Source of the DNA: Ligula intestinalis | Taxonomy: Eukaryota > Platyhelminthes > Cestoda > Diphyllobothriidea > Diphyllobothriidae | Assembly: GCA_036362985.1 (NCBI GenBank) | Contig: JAYGXS010000003.1 | Coordinates: forward strand, 77,024,680-77,088,679 | Direction: 5' to 3' | DNA length: 64,000 bases | In this document: positions 44,050 through 56,198 of the stretch, one piece after another | Numbering within the stretch: the stretch's first letter is position 1 | Layout: the number at the start of each line of letters is the position of its first letter | Program-made: the position numbers and the translations under genes | Notes under the pieces: model-generated | The model's input: only the letters and a program-made list of their open reading frames with translations | Databases searched by the model: none | Told to the model about the DNA's origin: nothing

Positions 44050-45000
44050 ATTTTTCACAGCTTCCTTACTGAAATATAGATAGGTCGCGTGGGAAACCAC
44101 GTGGGTGTCGCGAAGTTTGCTGTCCTGCCAAACGTTTAAGAACCGACACAGTCTGTGAAAAAATAGGCGTAAAACCGAGTTATTGGTCGTACATTGGTAG
44201 AAAATATAAAAGTGAACTTATGCAAACGTCGAGAATCGGAGGAAAAATAATGGAATGCGTGATGAATGAGTGTTGCCGATAGAGGCGTGTGTGATGAGCC
44301 TCAGGTGAGATGCCGTATGCTGTCGAAACGTGTTAAGGCTAAGAAGGTTAACTCTAACAGCTATGATCTTAGAGGCCCATGGTTCCTTTAGGTGAGGAGA
44401 GAAGACGTTGGGGAAGCCAATTTGTTAGAATTAGTGCATTCTGCAGAACGATAAGAGCATATATGGAAAGAGTGTTGACTCTCTGATGACTGAAGTCCGG
44501 ATGCCAGGGCGTCAATTCTGGAGTGACCCGAGCCTCAGGAATCGCCGCAATGTTGGCGCCTGCTTTGTTACCGTGACCAATCACACACCTGATGTTTAGA
44601 CTGCATTTCCTGGCGCGACCTTGAGATGAGCGAAGGCTGGTTAGCCTGGACGCACGTCCGTTTGCGCATAGGTCCGATGCACGCAGGAACACTGCTTTCG
44701 CGCGAGTTCCCATGCTGTGAGTGAGCTCATCTGTAGGGTCAAGAGTTAGCAGAGCGTTGGACAGACACGACAACTACAATGCTACGGTGCGCAGCTTAAC
44801 TTAAAACCATGCAACGACCGTACTTAAGTGAATTTATTGAGCTCATTTTGGTTCTCCTGAAAACCAGTGGCTGTAGGTTGATTTGGTATAATTTGGATGA
44901 CAATTTACCCATTTTATGAAGTTGACTGTCATATTCATTTGACTGTTTGTGTGCTGAAAGCATATTCGCATATTTACAGGTGACCGTCGACTGTTTATGA
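44050..45000 (+). repeat. Diverged direct repeat, copy 2, with 0.5 kb insertion
   Basis: Same blocks as 42590-43010, but split. The intervening 44290-44800 starts with TGATGAGCCTCAGGTGAG and GTCGAAACGTG (hammerhead-like) and contains GATCTTAGAGGCCCATGGTT, related to the repeat at 52650-53060. Confidence 0.6.
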
Positions 45001-45186
45001 GGACTTGTTCGCCGACTGGTTTCATAGCATATGTCCAAAATATGAGTTTCATATTATCATGATTTATTTTTGTAACTAAATGCGTTTTCTGCGATAAAAA
45101 TAGTAGCTACTAATTTTCAAATGTTTTTAATAAATGTACCTACCTGAATAAAAGTATAAGCTTTAATTGAAGTAACATTTCAATAG

Positions 45187-45336
45187 GTAACCAGTTTATT
45201 ACCGGCAAACGTTAAGACTACGAGGTACGTGTATTTCTGGCTGATCAGCCGTCGCCAGTCGTAGTCGACGGCTAATCAGCCAGAAATACGCGTACAATGT
45301 AGTCTTAACTTGTGCCGGTATTACATTGGTTACTTA
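45187..45336. repeat. Near-perfect 150-bp palindrome
   Basis: Left arm about 45187-45256, right arm about 45267-45336. Paired blocks: TTACCGGCA/TGCCGGTA; GTTAAGACTAC/GTAGTCTTAAC; GTATTTCTGGCTGAT/ATCAGCCAGAAATAC; AGCCGTCG/CGACGGCT. The loop is about 10 nt (CCAGTCGTAGT). Probably a short foldback MITE. Confidence 0.85.
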
Positions 45337-45926
45337 AAGTTAGCAAGTAACATAATTGTTTTGTCCTTGAGAAGAAAGTTAAGGAGTCAACACCTCGCCA
45401 GCCGAAGCAGCCAGGGTTGGTGAATCCTGAACAAGATTGGAGTACACCTATGTTTTTCTTCAGTAAGTGTTCATGCGTAGCCGTAAGCCGTTAAGTCTCA
45501 TCTTGCGAAAGCAAAAGTGCGCTGAAATCACCCTATATTATTTAAGTTTGTACAAAATATCTTTACCCTGGTAATCCATTTGTTAGCGTGTAATTCGCCC
45601 CTTATCTCATAGCGGATTTACAGAAGGAGGTAGAGTCGTGAACCCCTGGAAAAGCACATGATCAAAGCCCAATTTTATTGAAAGCTGAAATTTGGTATGG
45701 CGGACTGAGTACGGTTAATAAAACAGAAAAAAGATCCTTCAATTCTGTCTCTCTCTCGCCCTTGTCAGCAATCTATTTCTGCCGATAATGTATGAGTCGC
45801 TGAGCAGTTGCTGGTGGGGCTTGAGATTTAGCTCAAAGGCAGAATGGGCGAATGTGCTCCGCAATGGGAATAATGAGCGCCACCTGCTTCTACTGCCAGC
45901 ATACATGATTGCAATCGACAATACAA

Positions 45927-46530
45927 TGCGCTCGTGAATCAATGGTTACAGGATTTAAGTTCTAATCAATAGGTTGCTGGTTCGCGTCCTAAGTGTTTCC
46001 TAGATGTTGAAGCTGTAAACATAGTTGTGACTGTCTTAGTACTGGGTATATACCCAGAGCCAATGTAAACGCTGATTAGCAGGTCTTGCAACCTGTGATG
46101 TTCGAACCCGCGACCTGTTGCTTAGAGGTCCAACACACTCCCCACTGTGCCACGGGGTCGCTGCCTTGCCGTTTTTTATCGGGAGAATTGACATGCCTTG
46201 ATGAACGCTCACCGATCACTAGCGGAACCCACTAGTCTCCCTTTGTCTTGAGGCTCACTTTTGAGCCCCACAGGCAGCTGTACAATGGCTAACATAGATT
46301 ACAGGCAGCATTACAGAGGCAAAGGAGATTGAAACCGGCGTTTCCAGTGTCTCAGCCGTCATCTGCTAATCATGGCCTATGGGAAACGTTTGCTCTGTTA
46401 CGCAACTGCTACGCGCTCCACTACTACTGTTCTACATCAAAGCGCGACCTACGGGACAAGGGGTCCATGGTGCAGTAACAAGAGTGTTAGACTGATAACC
46501 AACTCGTCTCAGGTTTGTGCCTCAGGTGTA
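45927..46530. repeat. Three tRNA-like repeat cores
   Basis: Plus 45927-45993 (GGTTCGCGTCCTAA), minus 46097-46161 (CCCGTGGCACAGTGGGGAG and GGGTTCGAACATC) and plus 46465-46530 (CCATGGTGCAGTAACAAGAG, weak B box). The middle one has the leader CCCGATAAAAAACGGCAAGG. Confidence 0.55.
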
Positions 46531-47009
46531 GCTACACCTGTTATTGCATAAATTCTAGATGATTAAAGACGCAAGCTACTGTAGCTGTGCAAGAACTGGG
46601 TATACATGGAAAGAATCCGAGCACTGCATTGTAGCATAAGGCAAGAAACACCGGAAAGTGGGGTGGGGCAATCCGCTGTCGACACCACTGCGCTGCCTTA
46701 TCTTTTATTCTCCTGCCAGGATTTGCATACTCGCGCGTGACAATCCACCTTGCGTGCTCTTATCCGCCTTACGCTTTCCTTGAAGTGTCCGAACATACAG
46801 CGAATCTTGTGGGTAAGTGTTCAATGCAAAATGGTCTAGAAAATAGGTGTCATGAAGTATTGGCACTCCGGGTTGTGCTTAGGGAAGCGGACGGGAGGGG
46901 GTCACCTGCTGACGGGTTGTATGGGGGTTTTAGTTGAGGCTGTGCGAGTCACCTGGACTGAGCCGGCCAGACCGGGCGCAGTAAAGTTGGCAGGAGATTC
47001 TTCCTCACG

Positions 47010-47548
47010 TCTGTGAAACTTCGTGAAATGATTTCATTGTTCCAGGGCAGTCGGTAGGTCTGGAAGACGGCTGATGACGAAGTGGTGGGCGCCCGACCGG
47101 TCACACAGGCCTGCGATTAGACGATCTGATCGCGCTCGGCCGCTGGTGTCATCGGGTAGACAAGGCCAGTTCAGCATCCAGCAAGGTCTCTGACTGACCA
47201 CCGAGGATCTTGCTTGAGGTTATAGAGCAGAGCGCTGGCGGCATATGCCGACAGTGGTTTGTCGAACAGAGTCATAAGCTAGTCGTAGACAGTGTTAAAA
47301 GGAGTGTCGACAGTGAGATCCGCTTTTAAGGCTGAGTCCAGAGTCTCTAGAGGAAGGAAGTTGAACAAGTAAAAGGAATACTCAGCGGCAGGAATGTCCG
47401 CTAAGAAAAAGGAAATTTTGACCAGCCATTTACAGATACCTTAGTCGAGTTGGAAAGTGGCAGGAGCAAGAACGGCATCGGGACGGCTGCATGGGGGAAG
47501 AGCTCGGACAGGCTGGTTTGGGGTGGGTCTGGCTCTAGCGGCCACCAT
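47010..47548 (-). pseudogene. Ty3-like Gag fragment (broken)
   Basis: Minus strand from ATG 47548: MVAARARPTPNQP, then VLAPATFQL, IPAAEYSFYLFNFLPLE, ALKADLTVDTPFNTVYD, LMTLFDKPLSAYAAS and LYNLKQDPRWSVRDLAG. After a frameshift near TPAAERDQI it continues LIAGLCDRSGAHHFVI. The order, capsid-like helices with a PF-x3-YD segment and then F/LI-GL, is like Gag proteins of Ty3-type elements in cestodes as I recall them. At least three stops are present. No zinc knuckle or Pol was found downstream. Confidence 0.55.
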
Positions 47549-47999
47549 TGTAGTGTGCGGGCATAAAGACTGTTATAACGACGAGGTCAGCGTCGCTAGT
47601 GTTATAACGATAACATCTGCCGTGTGTCACCGTCGAATTACGCCCTGTTGAAATCCCCAAGGAAGAACGCAATTGGAAGGGCATAACTTTTGAATTCACC
47701 CGGAGAAGGGTTTATTGTGCATAAAACCAGGAGGAGCTGTCTCGGGTCGCTGTTGCCGCTGGTTGATCACCAGCGCGCTCTTTGTCATGCCTCGGGGGCA
47801 AGCATTGGCATTGGGAGCGGACTGGCGTCGCACCGCGTCCGCTGTTGCAGTTCTCCCCGTGTCAGAGGGACAGTGTCTTATAAGAGAGTGTCTAGTGCGC
47901 GTTCGGCTGTAGTCTGAATGGCGCTTTAGGGCAACTGCGACCAGTGGTGCGCACAAGCAGGCGCGTGAATCTGTTTCCTCTTCAGAGCTCAAGGTAATC

Positions 48000-49895
48000 T
48001 CGCATGGACAGTCATCGCCTGTATGTGGTCAGAGCTAACAAACAAAGACATTTGGCTACGCTCGACGCCTAAGGAAAGTTTCCAAACACTGCTAGAATTT
48101 TGTCTGCCTGATATCCTAACACTTCCCTTCTTTGAGTGGGGTCCGGCTAATATCCTAGCACAGTGAACACCAAGGAGTGCGGCGTACGACCCGGTGAGGC
48201 GTAGGCTGTCGTATTCCGAGTGGCAATATTACATATCGCTACTCAAAGACGTCCAAGTTAGCACACGCTTCAGGCACATTCGTAGGGTTCGGGTTCATCT
48301 TAGTTATCACATAAAAAATACGAGAAGAAACTGCTTGATTGCGAGGGAAAGAGTCTAATCCAAAACATTAAAGGAAATAGGTGTCGATAGAAAAATTTTA
48401 GTAATAGTGATCTTAAAAAATGAAAAGCGTCAATGGAAATGAGAAGAAAGAGACACAATATACAAAAACATCAGTAAAAATGATAAGTAAAAGGGGAACC
48501 AAACTTTGGAGTCCATTAGGAAGGTGATATACGATAGAACATGTAAGAAATGCGGAAGACGTGCGTCGAGACGTGAAGTCCTGCTCCGATTCTGAAAAAA
48601 TGAATAAAAGGGGGAGATGACCATTCAAACAAACTGGGGCTACATGGTCCGTGTTTGTTCGTCGCAAACTGTCGGGCTACTGCTGGGCAAGTGCCCAAAA
48701 CTAATCAATATGCACCTTTCCCTGATTTGCTACAGCCGGTAGAAGACAGACCCCGTGTTCCTGTAACCTCCTGTACGCACATAAAACAGCAACTGGCGAG
48801 GAAGAGGCTGCGAGCCTGGTGGTGGTCGCGATAGAAGGATACTGCGTTATCTGCTACTCTATTAGGCTTCGAGGTGCAAGTTAAAATGTATGTGTCCAGC
48901 CAGTAGGTATTTCTTTTGCGCCCGCACAACAGGCCCCACGGATGATGGACTTTACTTGCATGGATGCAGTTACCTCGACCGTGTTCACTCAAACCATGAA
49001 TTCATAAATAATTTCGAGGGCAGTACTAACGGAAAACATTTTTTACGAACCATACACATTTTATTGACGAGCTATTACAAAGCCTCACAGAACAAGTCCA
49101 TGATTTTATCTCACCCAAGTTTTGTAAATCAAGTATGTATAGTCTGCGGCAGGAGACCTGGGCGGGTCGGAGCGTACAGACTAGAAGGAAGGGGAACTTG
49201 CAAGCGAGTCGAGCAGGCGGACTGAAGGATAGACAGTTGTTCAGCGAAATCAGGTGATGGACCAAGAAGGGGTGCAGAAGGCAATCAAAACGATTCGATG
49301 ATTTGATAAAAATGACAGTGATGGCAATCCTCAGGCTGCCGATCGTGAGGCAGGCTATTGTGGATGCCCATTGCGGAGGGATGGAGCTGCAGATGAAACG
49401 AACACTCATAAACTTTGCTGACTCTAACTGTAGGCGAGCATACAAATTTTATCGAGGAGTACTTTAATGGACTCAAGCGAGGACTGCACCGAGACACTTT
49501 GGCGTCTAGCCAAGCCGTGCGGTCTAACATCAAAAAGGTCCGGTATCGGCTTCGGTTTGACCTTCGATTGCAGGCCATACCATGGTCAGGAATACGTTGG
49601 TGAACAAATCGCGAGGCTGTACCCCGTGAAGGTGACAAATGTAAGAAGGTGATATGCAACTATAAGTTTGGTGAATAGGAACTTTTGTTGTTGGTAGTTC
49701 AACATGTGTCTGTTCTCTGTCTGTTCTGTTACACTGTCTACCCTTTTTGATTTTGACCCACCTAATAGCTTGTGTCACTTACCGTCGCCTAAATGAGCCG
49801 AGGTAATATACTTATGTTAGTTTATTACTCGTGATGAGTGAGTAGTAATGTATGTTTACTATAGTTCAATGATAAACGGCTGCTCTTTTTTGCCT
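48000..49895. other. No recognisable gene
   Basis: Several open frames of 60-140 codons around 48400-49660 on both strands lack motifs. Confidence 0.35.
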
Positions 49896-49899
49896 TCAT

Positions 49900-50110
49900 T
49901 CAAGTAAACGACCACTGTTTTATTTTTTCTACTGTATCGATATATTTTTCCATCACTTTGTCATCAATAGGCACTTCAAAGGCATGTGCCAATATTAACT
50001 TTAAGAAACCTGAACTGGACTGATGTAAGGCTGAGAGTGCATTAGAGGACCGGAGCCGGTCAACCGTAAGAATGGCCTCGAGCAAGACTCTTGGTTTAGC
50101 CATGAAGCCC
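49900..50110 (-). CDS. Possible terminal exon of an unknown gene
   Basis: On the minus strand a good acceptor (CTCCTGATATTCTCAG) is followed by an open frame to a TGA at 49900-49902. It reads MAKPRVLLEAILTVDRLRSS, then SSSGFLKLILAHAFEVPIDD and YIDTVEKIKQW. Composition looks protein-like (balanced, amphipathic), but I recognise no family and no upstream exon. It could be chance. Confidence 0.2.
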
Positions 50111-50154
50111 TCAGCTGAGAATATCAGGAGGTTGTGGACTACGGCAGTCAACAG

Positions 50155-52640
50155 GAGGGCTTGTGGTTAAAAACCAGCTTTACGTTAGGATGCACGAAAT
50201 CCTTAGGGCCTGAATCCGCAGGGAAGGCGGAAATCCACGATGCTGCGTAATAAACGGGAGGTGAGGGCCATCCAGAGCATAGCAGAGGATAGCTCCACGG
50301 AAGTGGTGGTGGCGGAGCGTGAAACTGAAGTCAAATCCAGCCGCACTGACAGAAGCCAACAATTTTGTGGAAATGTGTAGAGTAAGCAAACAAACAGTGG
50401 ACCGGTAGAAAGCCGAGCAGTGGGAGGGACGGAGTTTGAAAGTCGGCTTTACCGAAGGCAGACATGAGGTTTATCACGCAGACGAGGACAGAAGTGGGAA
50501 AGAGTTACGCTTTGTCAATACTACCTACTATAAATTAATAAGTAGCCTTTAATTTCCAATAAAGACGACTTGCATATACATTTGTCGCGGGGCGCATAAA
50601 TTGAAGTAAAGAGGTGTTCATCAAGCTACCGAGGCGGTGTAAGAATTTTTTTAGAAATGAACACTTTCACTGGACCTTACAAGGCAGCCATATCAAGCCA
50701 AGACTAGGAGCCTATCTGTATGGCCGCTGACAATGGATCCACGATGGAGGTCTGTAGCGGCTCGTGCCTGGTTGACTAGCTCGCATCGAAATGCATTTTC
50801 CCAACGGCTCGCCGACGTGGTTTTTGACGTCTCGATCAGCCAATCACGGTCCCCGCATCTACGCTCAAAAACCAGGCGACGAATGTGGAGCTTGCACGCG
50901 TGCCCGACGCAAGTTGCCTCTCTGCCCAAAATCTCCAGGCCGACCTAGCCAATGAAAGCTATCTCTCCCTCTGTCTCCTAGCCCGACTACTCAAAGACCT
51001 CACTTGGAAATCAGCTCTGAGTGAGACGGGTTGGAGGCCGCGCACTCATGCGCCCTCCGGACATACAGCCATGCCGGATGGACTGGCAACTTTCCCATAA
51101 CTTTTCTGTAAACAATACACTGTTCCGTCTACTCTCGCCTTTCCACCGTCTTCTCTCCAATCTCCTAATGAACCAGGGTCTGGAAGATTGTAGGTGTTAG
51201 GGTTAACCATCTTTGCCTTAGCACCTATAGGCCCAAATATCAGGCGAATAAAGTTTTTGTCCCACCTATCGACTCTTGTTCTTCTTAACTTATTCCTGGG
51301 ACTGATATTTCCGTTCGCATTGACAAATGGCTGCTACGATTAGGGTCAAATCTTCACTTTTTGTTAGAGAGAGAATAGACAGCTGTCCGAGATACATTGA
51401 TGATCATAGTGTTCGTCATTTACTGAAATAGGTTCAGTGCCGGGTTGACAGTATAGTGTAGAAGTTTATGCATAAAAACGTTTAAGCACATTAATAATCG
51501 AAATCTGCACCTCCTCGTCAACCCGTAGTTTTAAGTTTGCTTCCAAAACACTAAATGCTTGCGAAAACGGTCCTTCATTTAGAGTCACAAATGCGTGGTC
51601 CAGCGTCGGTAGCGGGTAATGAAAGTCTTAATTAAACCACAGTTAAAAATTACTTGGACAAATAATGCCTTACTATAGTAACCGTTCTAATTCCTCCTCG
51701 ATCGCAGTTTATACTAAAAAGGGGCACGTAATAATAACCAGGAAAAACAGGCTTCTTTGCAGGCTTAACCCTCAAACTCACTGTCGATTTGGTACACGCC
51801 CCCATAAACATTGCCATTTAATCAGCATATATCGCCCTCATGTTCTGTTCGATTTTTTGTGCTAAATCAAAAACCCTAACTTGGCGATAGTCTGATTTCC
51901 AGGTTCTACCCAATTCTCTCAATTTTTGTCCCCAATGGTTATGCAAACTGGAAAAGATCCCTTGGATACCATTTTCGTGCCGTCTGGCGCCATCGCACTA
52001 AAGTGCGTTGGGATAAAGCTTGGTGCTTCTATCGTCTGTCATAATTTTACTGTGATTATTGCCAAATCAGATACTGTGTCGACTTTAAGTCTTGAAATAC
52101 GAAAGACGACCCTCAGGTTACTCACATTTTCCGTAAATAAAGTTTCGGCAGAACGAACATGACATACTGCTCGTGTTCCATTCGTCTAAGTTTAACATTA
52201 CAAGTTCCACCAGAATTTCGGACCTTCTATCTCGAATAATAAATCGTATTTTCTGAATCACACATCGAACGTTAGGGCGTTGGTTGGTTCATAGGTGAAT
52301 TCCTTATCCTCCAGCCAGTGTATGCTCTTATCGTTTCCTGTCTTTTTCCAGTCTTTCTGCAGCTATGCGGGAAGAGCAATAAAACTGGCTTGCTGTGATT
52401 TCAGTAGCTTATGTATTTGTCCCTTATGGATCATTTTGTGTGTTCACGTACGTCACAGTTTTTATAACCCCAGTTTTATGGCGCCAGTTTGCTGTGCGTA
52501 ATAGAAGATAGACAGTCCAACTGTTCGAAACGTCATATTTAAGTGTCATGCCCTTTGTTCAGTTCATCTGTTCCTATTTGTCCTAGCGTGAACCCCAACA
52601 TGCTCAGAGACTTATCGCAGGGAATTAAGAGAATTAAACC
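50155..52640. other. No recognisable gene
   Basis: Frames at 50180-50389 (minus), 50733-51100 (plus) and 51665-52160 (plus) lack motifs. The stretch near 50880-51100 is GC-richer and may be old transposon coding. Confidence 0.35.
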
Positions 52641-52649
52641 CAGCAACTG

Positions 52650-53060
52650 CGATCTTCAGACCATGGTTACTTAGTGTAGAAGTGGGTAGAGGCCAGAATA
52701 GGAGGAATAGTTTTTTTGTAGAAGGATATTACTAGAAAAGACAGGGTACACTAGGAAGGCCTTTTCTGCCTTGTTAGGCGGAGAATAGACGGAGAATAGG
52801 CGGAGAATAGACAGAGAATAGGCGGAGAATAGACGGAAGAAGATTGACTACGAATAGTACGATCTTTCGCTGGAGCACCATGGTCCTAAGTGACGTCTGG
52901 CGGCTGAGAATTGGGAAAAAGGGACATGTCGGTGTCACCAATATCACAGGGAGTTCAGTTAGTCTCACCGTGCAACTGCGATCTTCAGACCATGGTTTCT
53001 TAGTGGAGGAGAGAAAACGTCAAGGGCCAGAGTAGATGGAAGAATGTGTTGTGTACACAA
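52650..53060 (+). repeat. Three diverged tandem copies of a PLE-associated repeat
   Basis: AACTGCGATCTTCAGACCAT followed by GGTTACTTAGTG recurs at about 52650, 52859 (weaker: CGATCTTTCGCTGG..ACCATGGTCC) and 52976. They lie just upstream of the PLE at 53560. Confidence 0.55.
52777..52831. repeat. 11-bp minisatellite, five units
   Basis: GRCRGAGAATA repeated five times, alternating GGCGGAGAATA and GACGGAGAATA (one unit has A for G), then a partial sixth. Confidence 0.9.
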
Positions 53061-53586
53061 AGAAGAGGAGAATAGATGGAAGAAGTCTGACTTGGGAGAA
53101 CACGACTGCTCAGGAGATTGACCGGGTCCCAAGTGGGGTTTTAGCAGCAGTCAGGCCCATAGACAGATAGAGAGAGCGTTCACTGGGCAGTGCGGCCTGC
53201 GATTGGTTGGAAAACGTGTGGGTAAAACTTGAAGTGGGTGGCCTGTGTCTCGGGCCAGTAAGTTTTGCTGTCACCACGACCTTGAGGTCTAGACGGATTG
53301 AGGCCACGACAGGAAGGCAAGGCATCGGGTAGGCGACAACCACTAGAGACTCGCCTGATGTCGCCATGTCTAACACGGTAGCACGTTCCTACGGATTGGT
53401 ACTTCCTTGCCACGCGTAACAGTCGAATGGCAAGAATAGTGAGTCAGATTCTGGATGCGCTTCACAGATATATATGGTCAGCAGGATGATGACGGAGCTC
53501 CAGCCCTGCCCCTGCAGGGGACCTAGCGCCAATAGACGGAGAGCGAGCGAGAATTCAGTTGTAACACCTATAAAAGACTGTGAGGC

Positions 53587-56198
53587 GTGTACAAACACCA
53601 ACCTCCGACGATGCAAGCCTGTACGCTTTCGAAACGTCAGGATATTATACCCACTATTCCCGAGATCACCTCTTCTTCTCATTTATGTCCGAGGACACGC
53701 ATTTTCACTTCAATCAGCAATATTTTCGGGCGCGAAGTGCTAGAGTCCGCACGACGATGGGAAATCTTTCCCCTTTGCGTGTCATCAACGTATGCGCAAA
53801 TCGAATTCCTCCACAGATATCTCGACAACCATGTGCTACTGAAGAGTTTGTCCTACAAGCCGCCGGTGAACCACGGGGTAGCGAGGCAATGGGTGTTACA
53901 ACATGGCCGAAGAATGACCCGGGCACTTATCCAGGATTGTCATTTGCAGCTGCAGAAATATCGTGGCATCTTGAACCACATTATTCCGAAGTGCTCAGAG
54001 ATGTTAAGAGAGAATGGTTTTTTACTACTGGAGCGAGTGATCGTAAATACAGCCAGAGAACTACGATCCAGACGAGACAAGGAGTTGGCAGTTAAATTCC
54101 AAAAACTATTGCCCATTGTGCAGGATCGCCAGGAGACATTAGTCACCAATTTATCCTCCAAAGAACTAACCCCCGTGCAGTTACAAGTGCTCAAGCGCAC
54201 AGCATGCTTCAACACCGCGGATGCGGATCCGGTTGATCTTTTGGCTACCGTTGAGTCAGTACTCAAAACCTCACAAGAGCCGGACAATACGAAGAACCTC
54301 ATCCGACAACAGGTTACATCCTTACTATTGACACATAAATCACGAGCGTCAATCCCGAGGGCGAAGCAGGACGCCAGCAAGGCACTGAATGCTGACAGGA
54401 GCATTGTAGTAGTGCCAGCGGACAAGGGACGCTCCACAGTGGTACTTGATAAGTCTGAATACCCCCAAAAGGCCAACGTCCTGCTCGATGACAAAAAAAT
54501 GCCTACCACCAGTGCGACGGAGATCCTATGAAGAAGATTGTAACACAAATCAACACAGCACTCGTGGGACTAGAGAATAACGGTGCCATCTAAAAAATCG
54601 AACGATTAAATATCAAACCAAGTCATTCAGCCATGGCAAAATTTTATGGACTGCCAAAAGTGCACAAGCCCGGGGCTCCACTTCGGCCCATTGCTTCTTT
54701 ACGGGGAATACCACCATTCAATCTGTCGAAATGGATAGTTCAGCGTCTGAACTGTCTCACATCACGCTCCGACACAATGGTACGCTCGACCGTACATTTC
54801 TTGGAAAGACTTAACGGGCTACGCCTCAATGCAGACGAAGTCATGGTGTCGTTTGATGTTACCTCACTCTTCACATCAATCCCTCAGACTCTTGCGATCG
54901 AAACTGTGAGTGATCTACTTGAGAGCCGATATGAGGGAACTAATAAACCTACACGTGTGCAGCTCATCCAGCTGCGCAAGTTCTGCCTCAACACGTATTT
55001 TACCTTTGAGGGCACAGTGTATGAACAAATCAAAGGGACTCCGATGGGTTCGCCGCTATCTGGTTTCTTTGCTGAGGCGGTTCTTCAAAAGTTAGAGACA
55101 CTGGTGTTTACGAACCATAGACCAGTATTTTGGGTGTGGTACGTAGACGATCCCTTCGTCGTCCTCAAGCATGAAATGGTCTCTGAATTTCACACGATGT
55201 TGAACTCCATTTTTGCTGACATTCAGTTTACAATAGAGGCTGAGAGCAACAATCAACTTGCGTTCCTAGACATCCCGGTCCACCTCAAGACCGATGGGAG
55301 CCTAAAGATGACGGTATACCGAAAGGCAACTGACACACGTCAGTTACCAAAGTAACCATCCGCTAAGCCACAAACGCAGCTGTGTGCGAACGCTTTATAA
55401 AAGTGCAGAAACACAATGCAACGAGGCAGGAGACAAAGCGGCTGAACTTAAGTATCTTCGACGGATGTTCATCTCTAACGGTTACCCTCTCAGCTTCCTA
55501 GAACGCAGCAGACAACCGAAACGAGCTGCAAGACCGGCGCAGAACAACCAACATTGTGGAGAGCAATGCCATACATAGAGAATGTTTCTGAAGCCGTCGC
55601 TCGTCTGTTACAACCACTGGGTATCGGCGTAGCCCACAGACCCGAGGCGACAATAAGGTGACTGGTCATGAGACCAAAGGCCCCTCTGTCCCGCGGAGGA
55701 ACAGCAAACGTCTTCTATCGCATCCAGTATAGTTCCTGTGAGGCCAACTGAATTGGGGAGACAGGAAAGTGACCACAGACGCGTATGAGTGAGCAAGCAA
55801 GGGCAGTCGACAGGATGGATCCACGCTCGTTGGTGGCGGAACATTGTTCAGCTCCTGGACACACCTTCGCTTTTGATGACGCTGAAATTCTAGCCCGAGG
55901 TAGTGACCGGACAACCAGAGACACACTTGAAGCATGGCACACTGCACCGAATTCCATCAACCAATGTACGATTCTCCCGGCGGCTTACCAGGCGTTACGC
56001 ATGCGGCTCAATCAACGAAATCACAGGCAGGAAGTCAGACTGGTCGCGACGACTAGCAACCCTACACCGGGCCAGAATACAGGCGTCCGGGAACCTACCC
56101 CAGACACCAATGCAGCCGTCAGCGACGCCGCGGGCGACGTGAACAAAGAAGACCTCCTGTCGGGCTTGGAATTGGAATTGGCATTTCTGGCTTACTAG
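53587..56198 (+). pseudogene. PLE reverse transcriptase with GIY-YIG domain (broken)
   Basis: 53587-54531 is the N-terminal domain (LLKSLSYKPPVNHGVARQWV; NADRSIVVVPADKGRSTVVL). The frame shifts at an A7 run near 54491, and a TAA follows at 54591. 54633-55355 is the reverse transcriptase: FYGLPKVHKPGAPLRPI, motif A VSFDVTSLFTSIP, motif B KGTPMGSPLSGFFAE, motif C YVDD, QLAFLDIPV. 55384-55578 is the linker in another frame. 55569-56198 carries the GIY-YIG domain (FYRIQYSSCEAN then IGETGK; PRSLVAEHCSAPGHTFAF; EAWHTAPNSINQC). In it a TGA stands exactly where the Tyr of YIG is expected. Penelope-like enzymes extend cDNA from a nicked end; this copy cannot. Confidence 0.88.
53600..53640 (+). ncRNA. 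Hammerhead-like segment at the PLE 5' region
   Basis: CCGACGA (for CUGANGA), then GCAAGC, CTGTAC, GCTTTC (stem II with one mismatch), then GAAACGTC. Stems I and III were not worked out with confidence. Confidence 0.3.

Noticed and set aside
44369..44773. 134-codon minus-strand open frame
   Set aside because: No motif, lies inside a diverged repeat, no conservation with the paired copy.
50733..51100. Overlapping plus-strand frames that loosely suggest a Ty3 linker region
   Set aside because: No catalytic or structural motif of RNase H or integrase could be identified.
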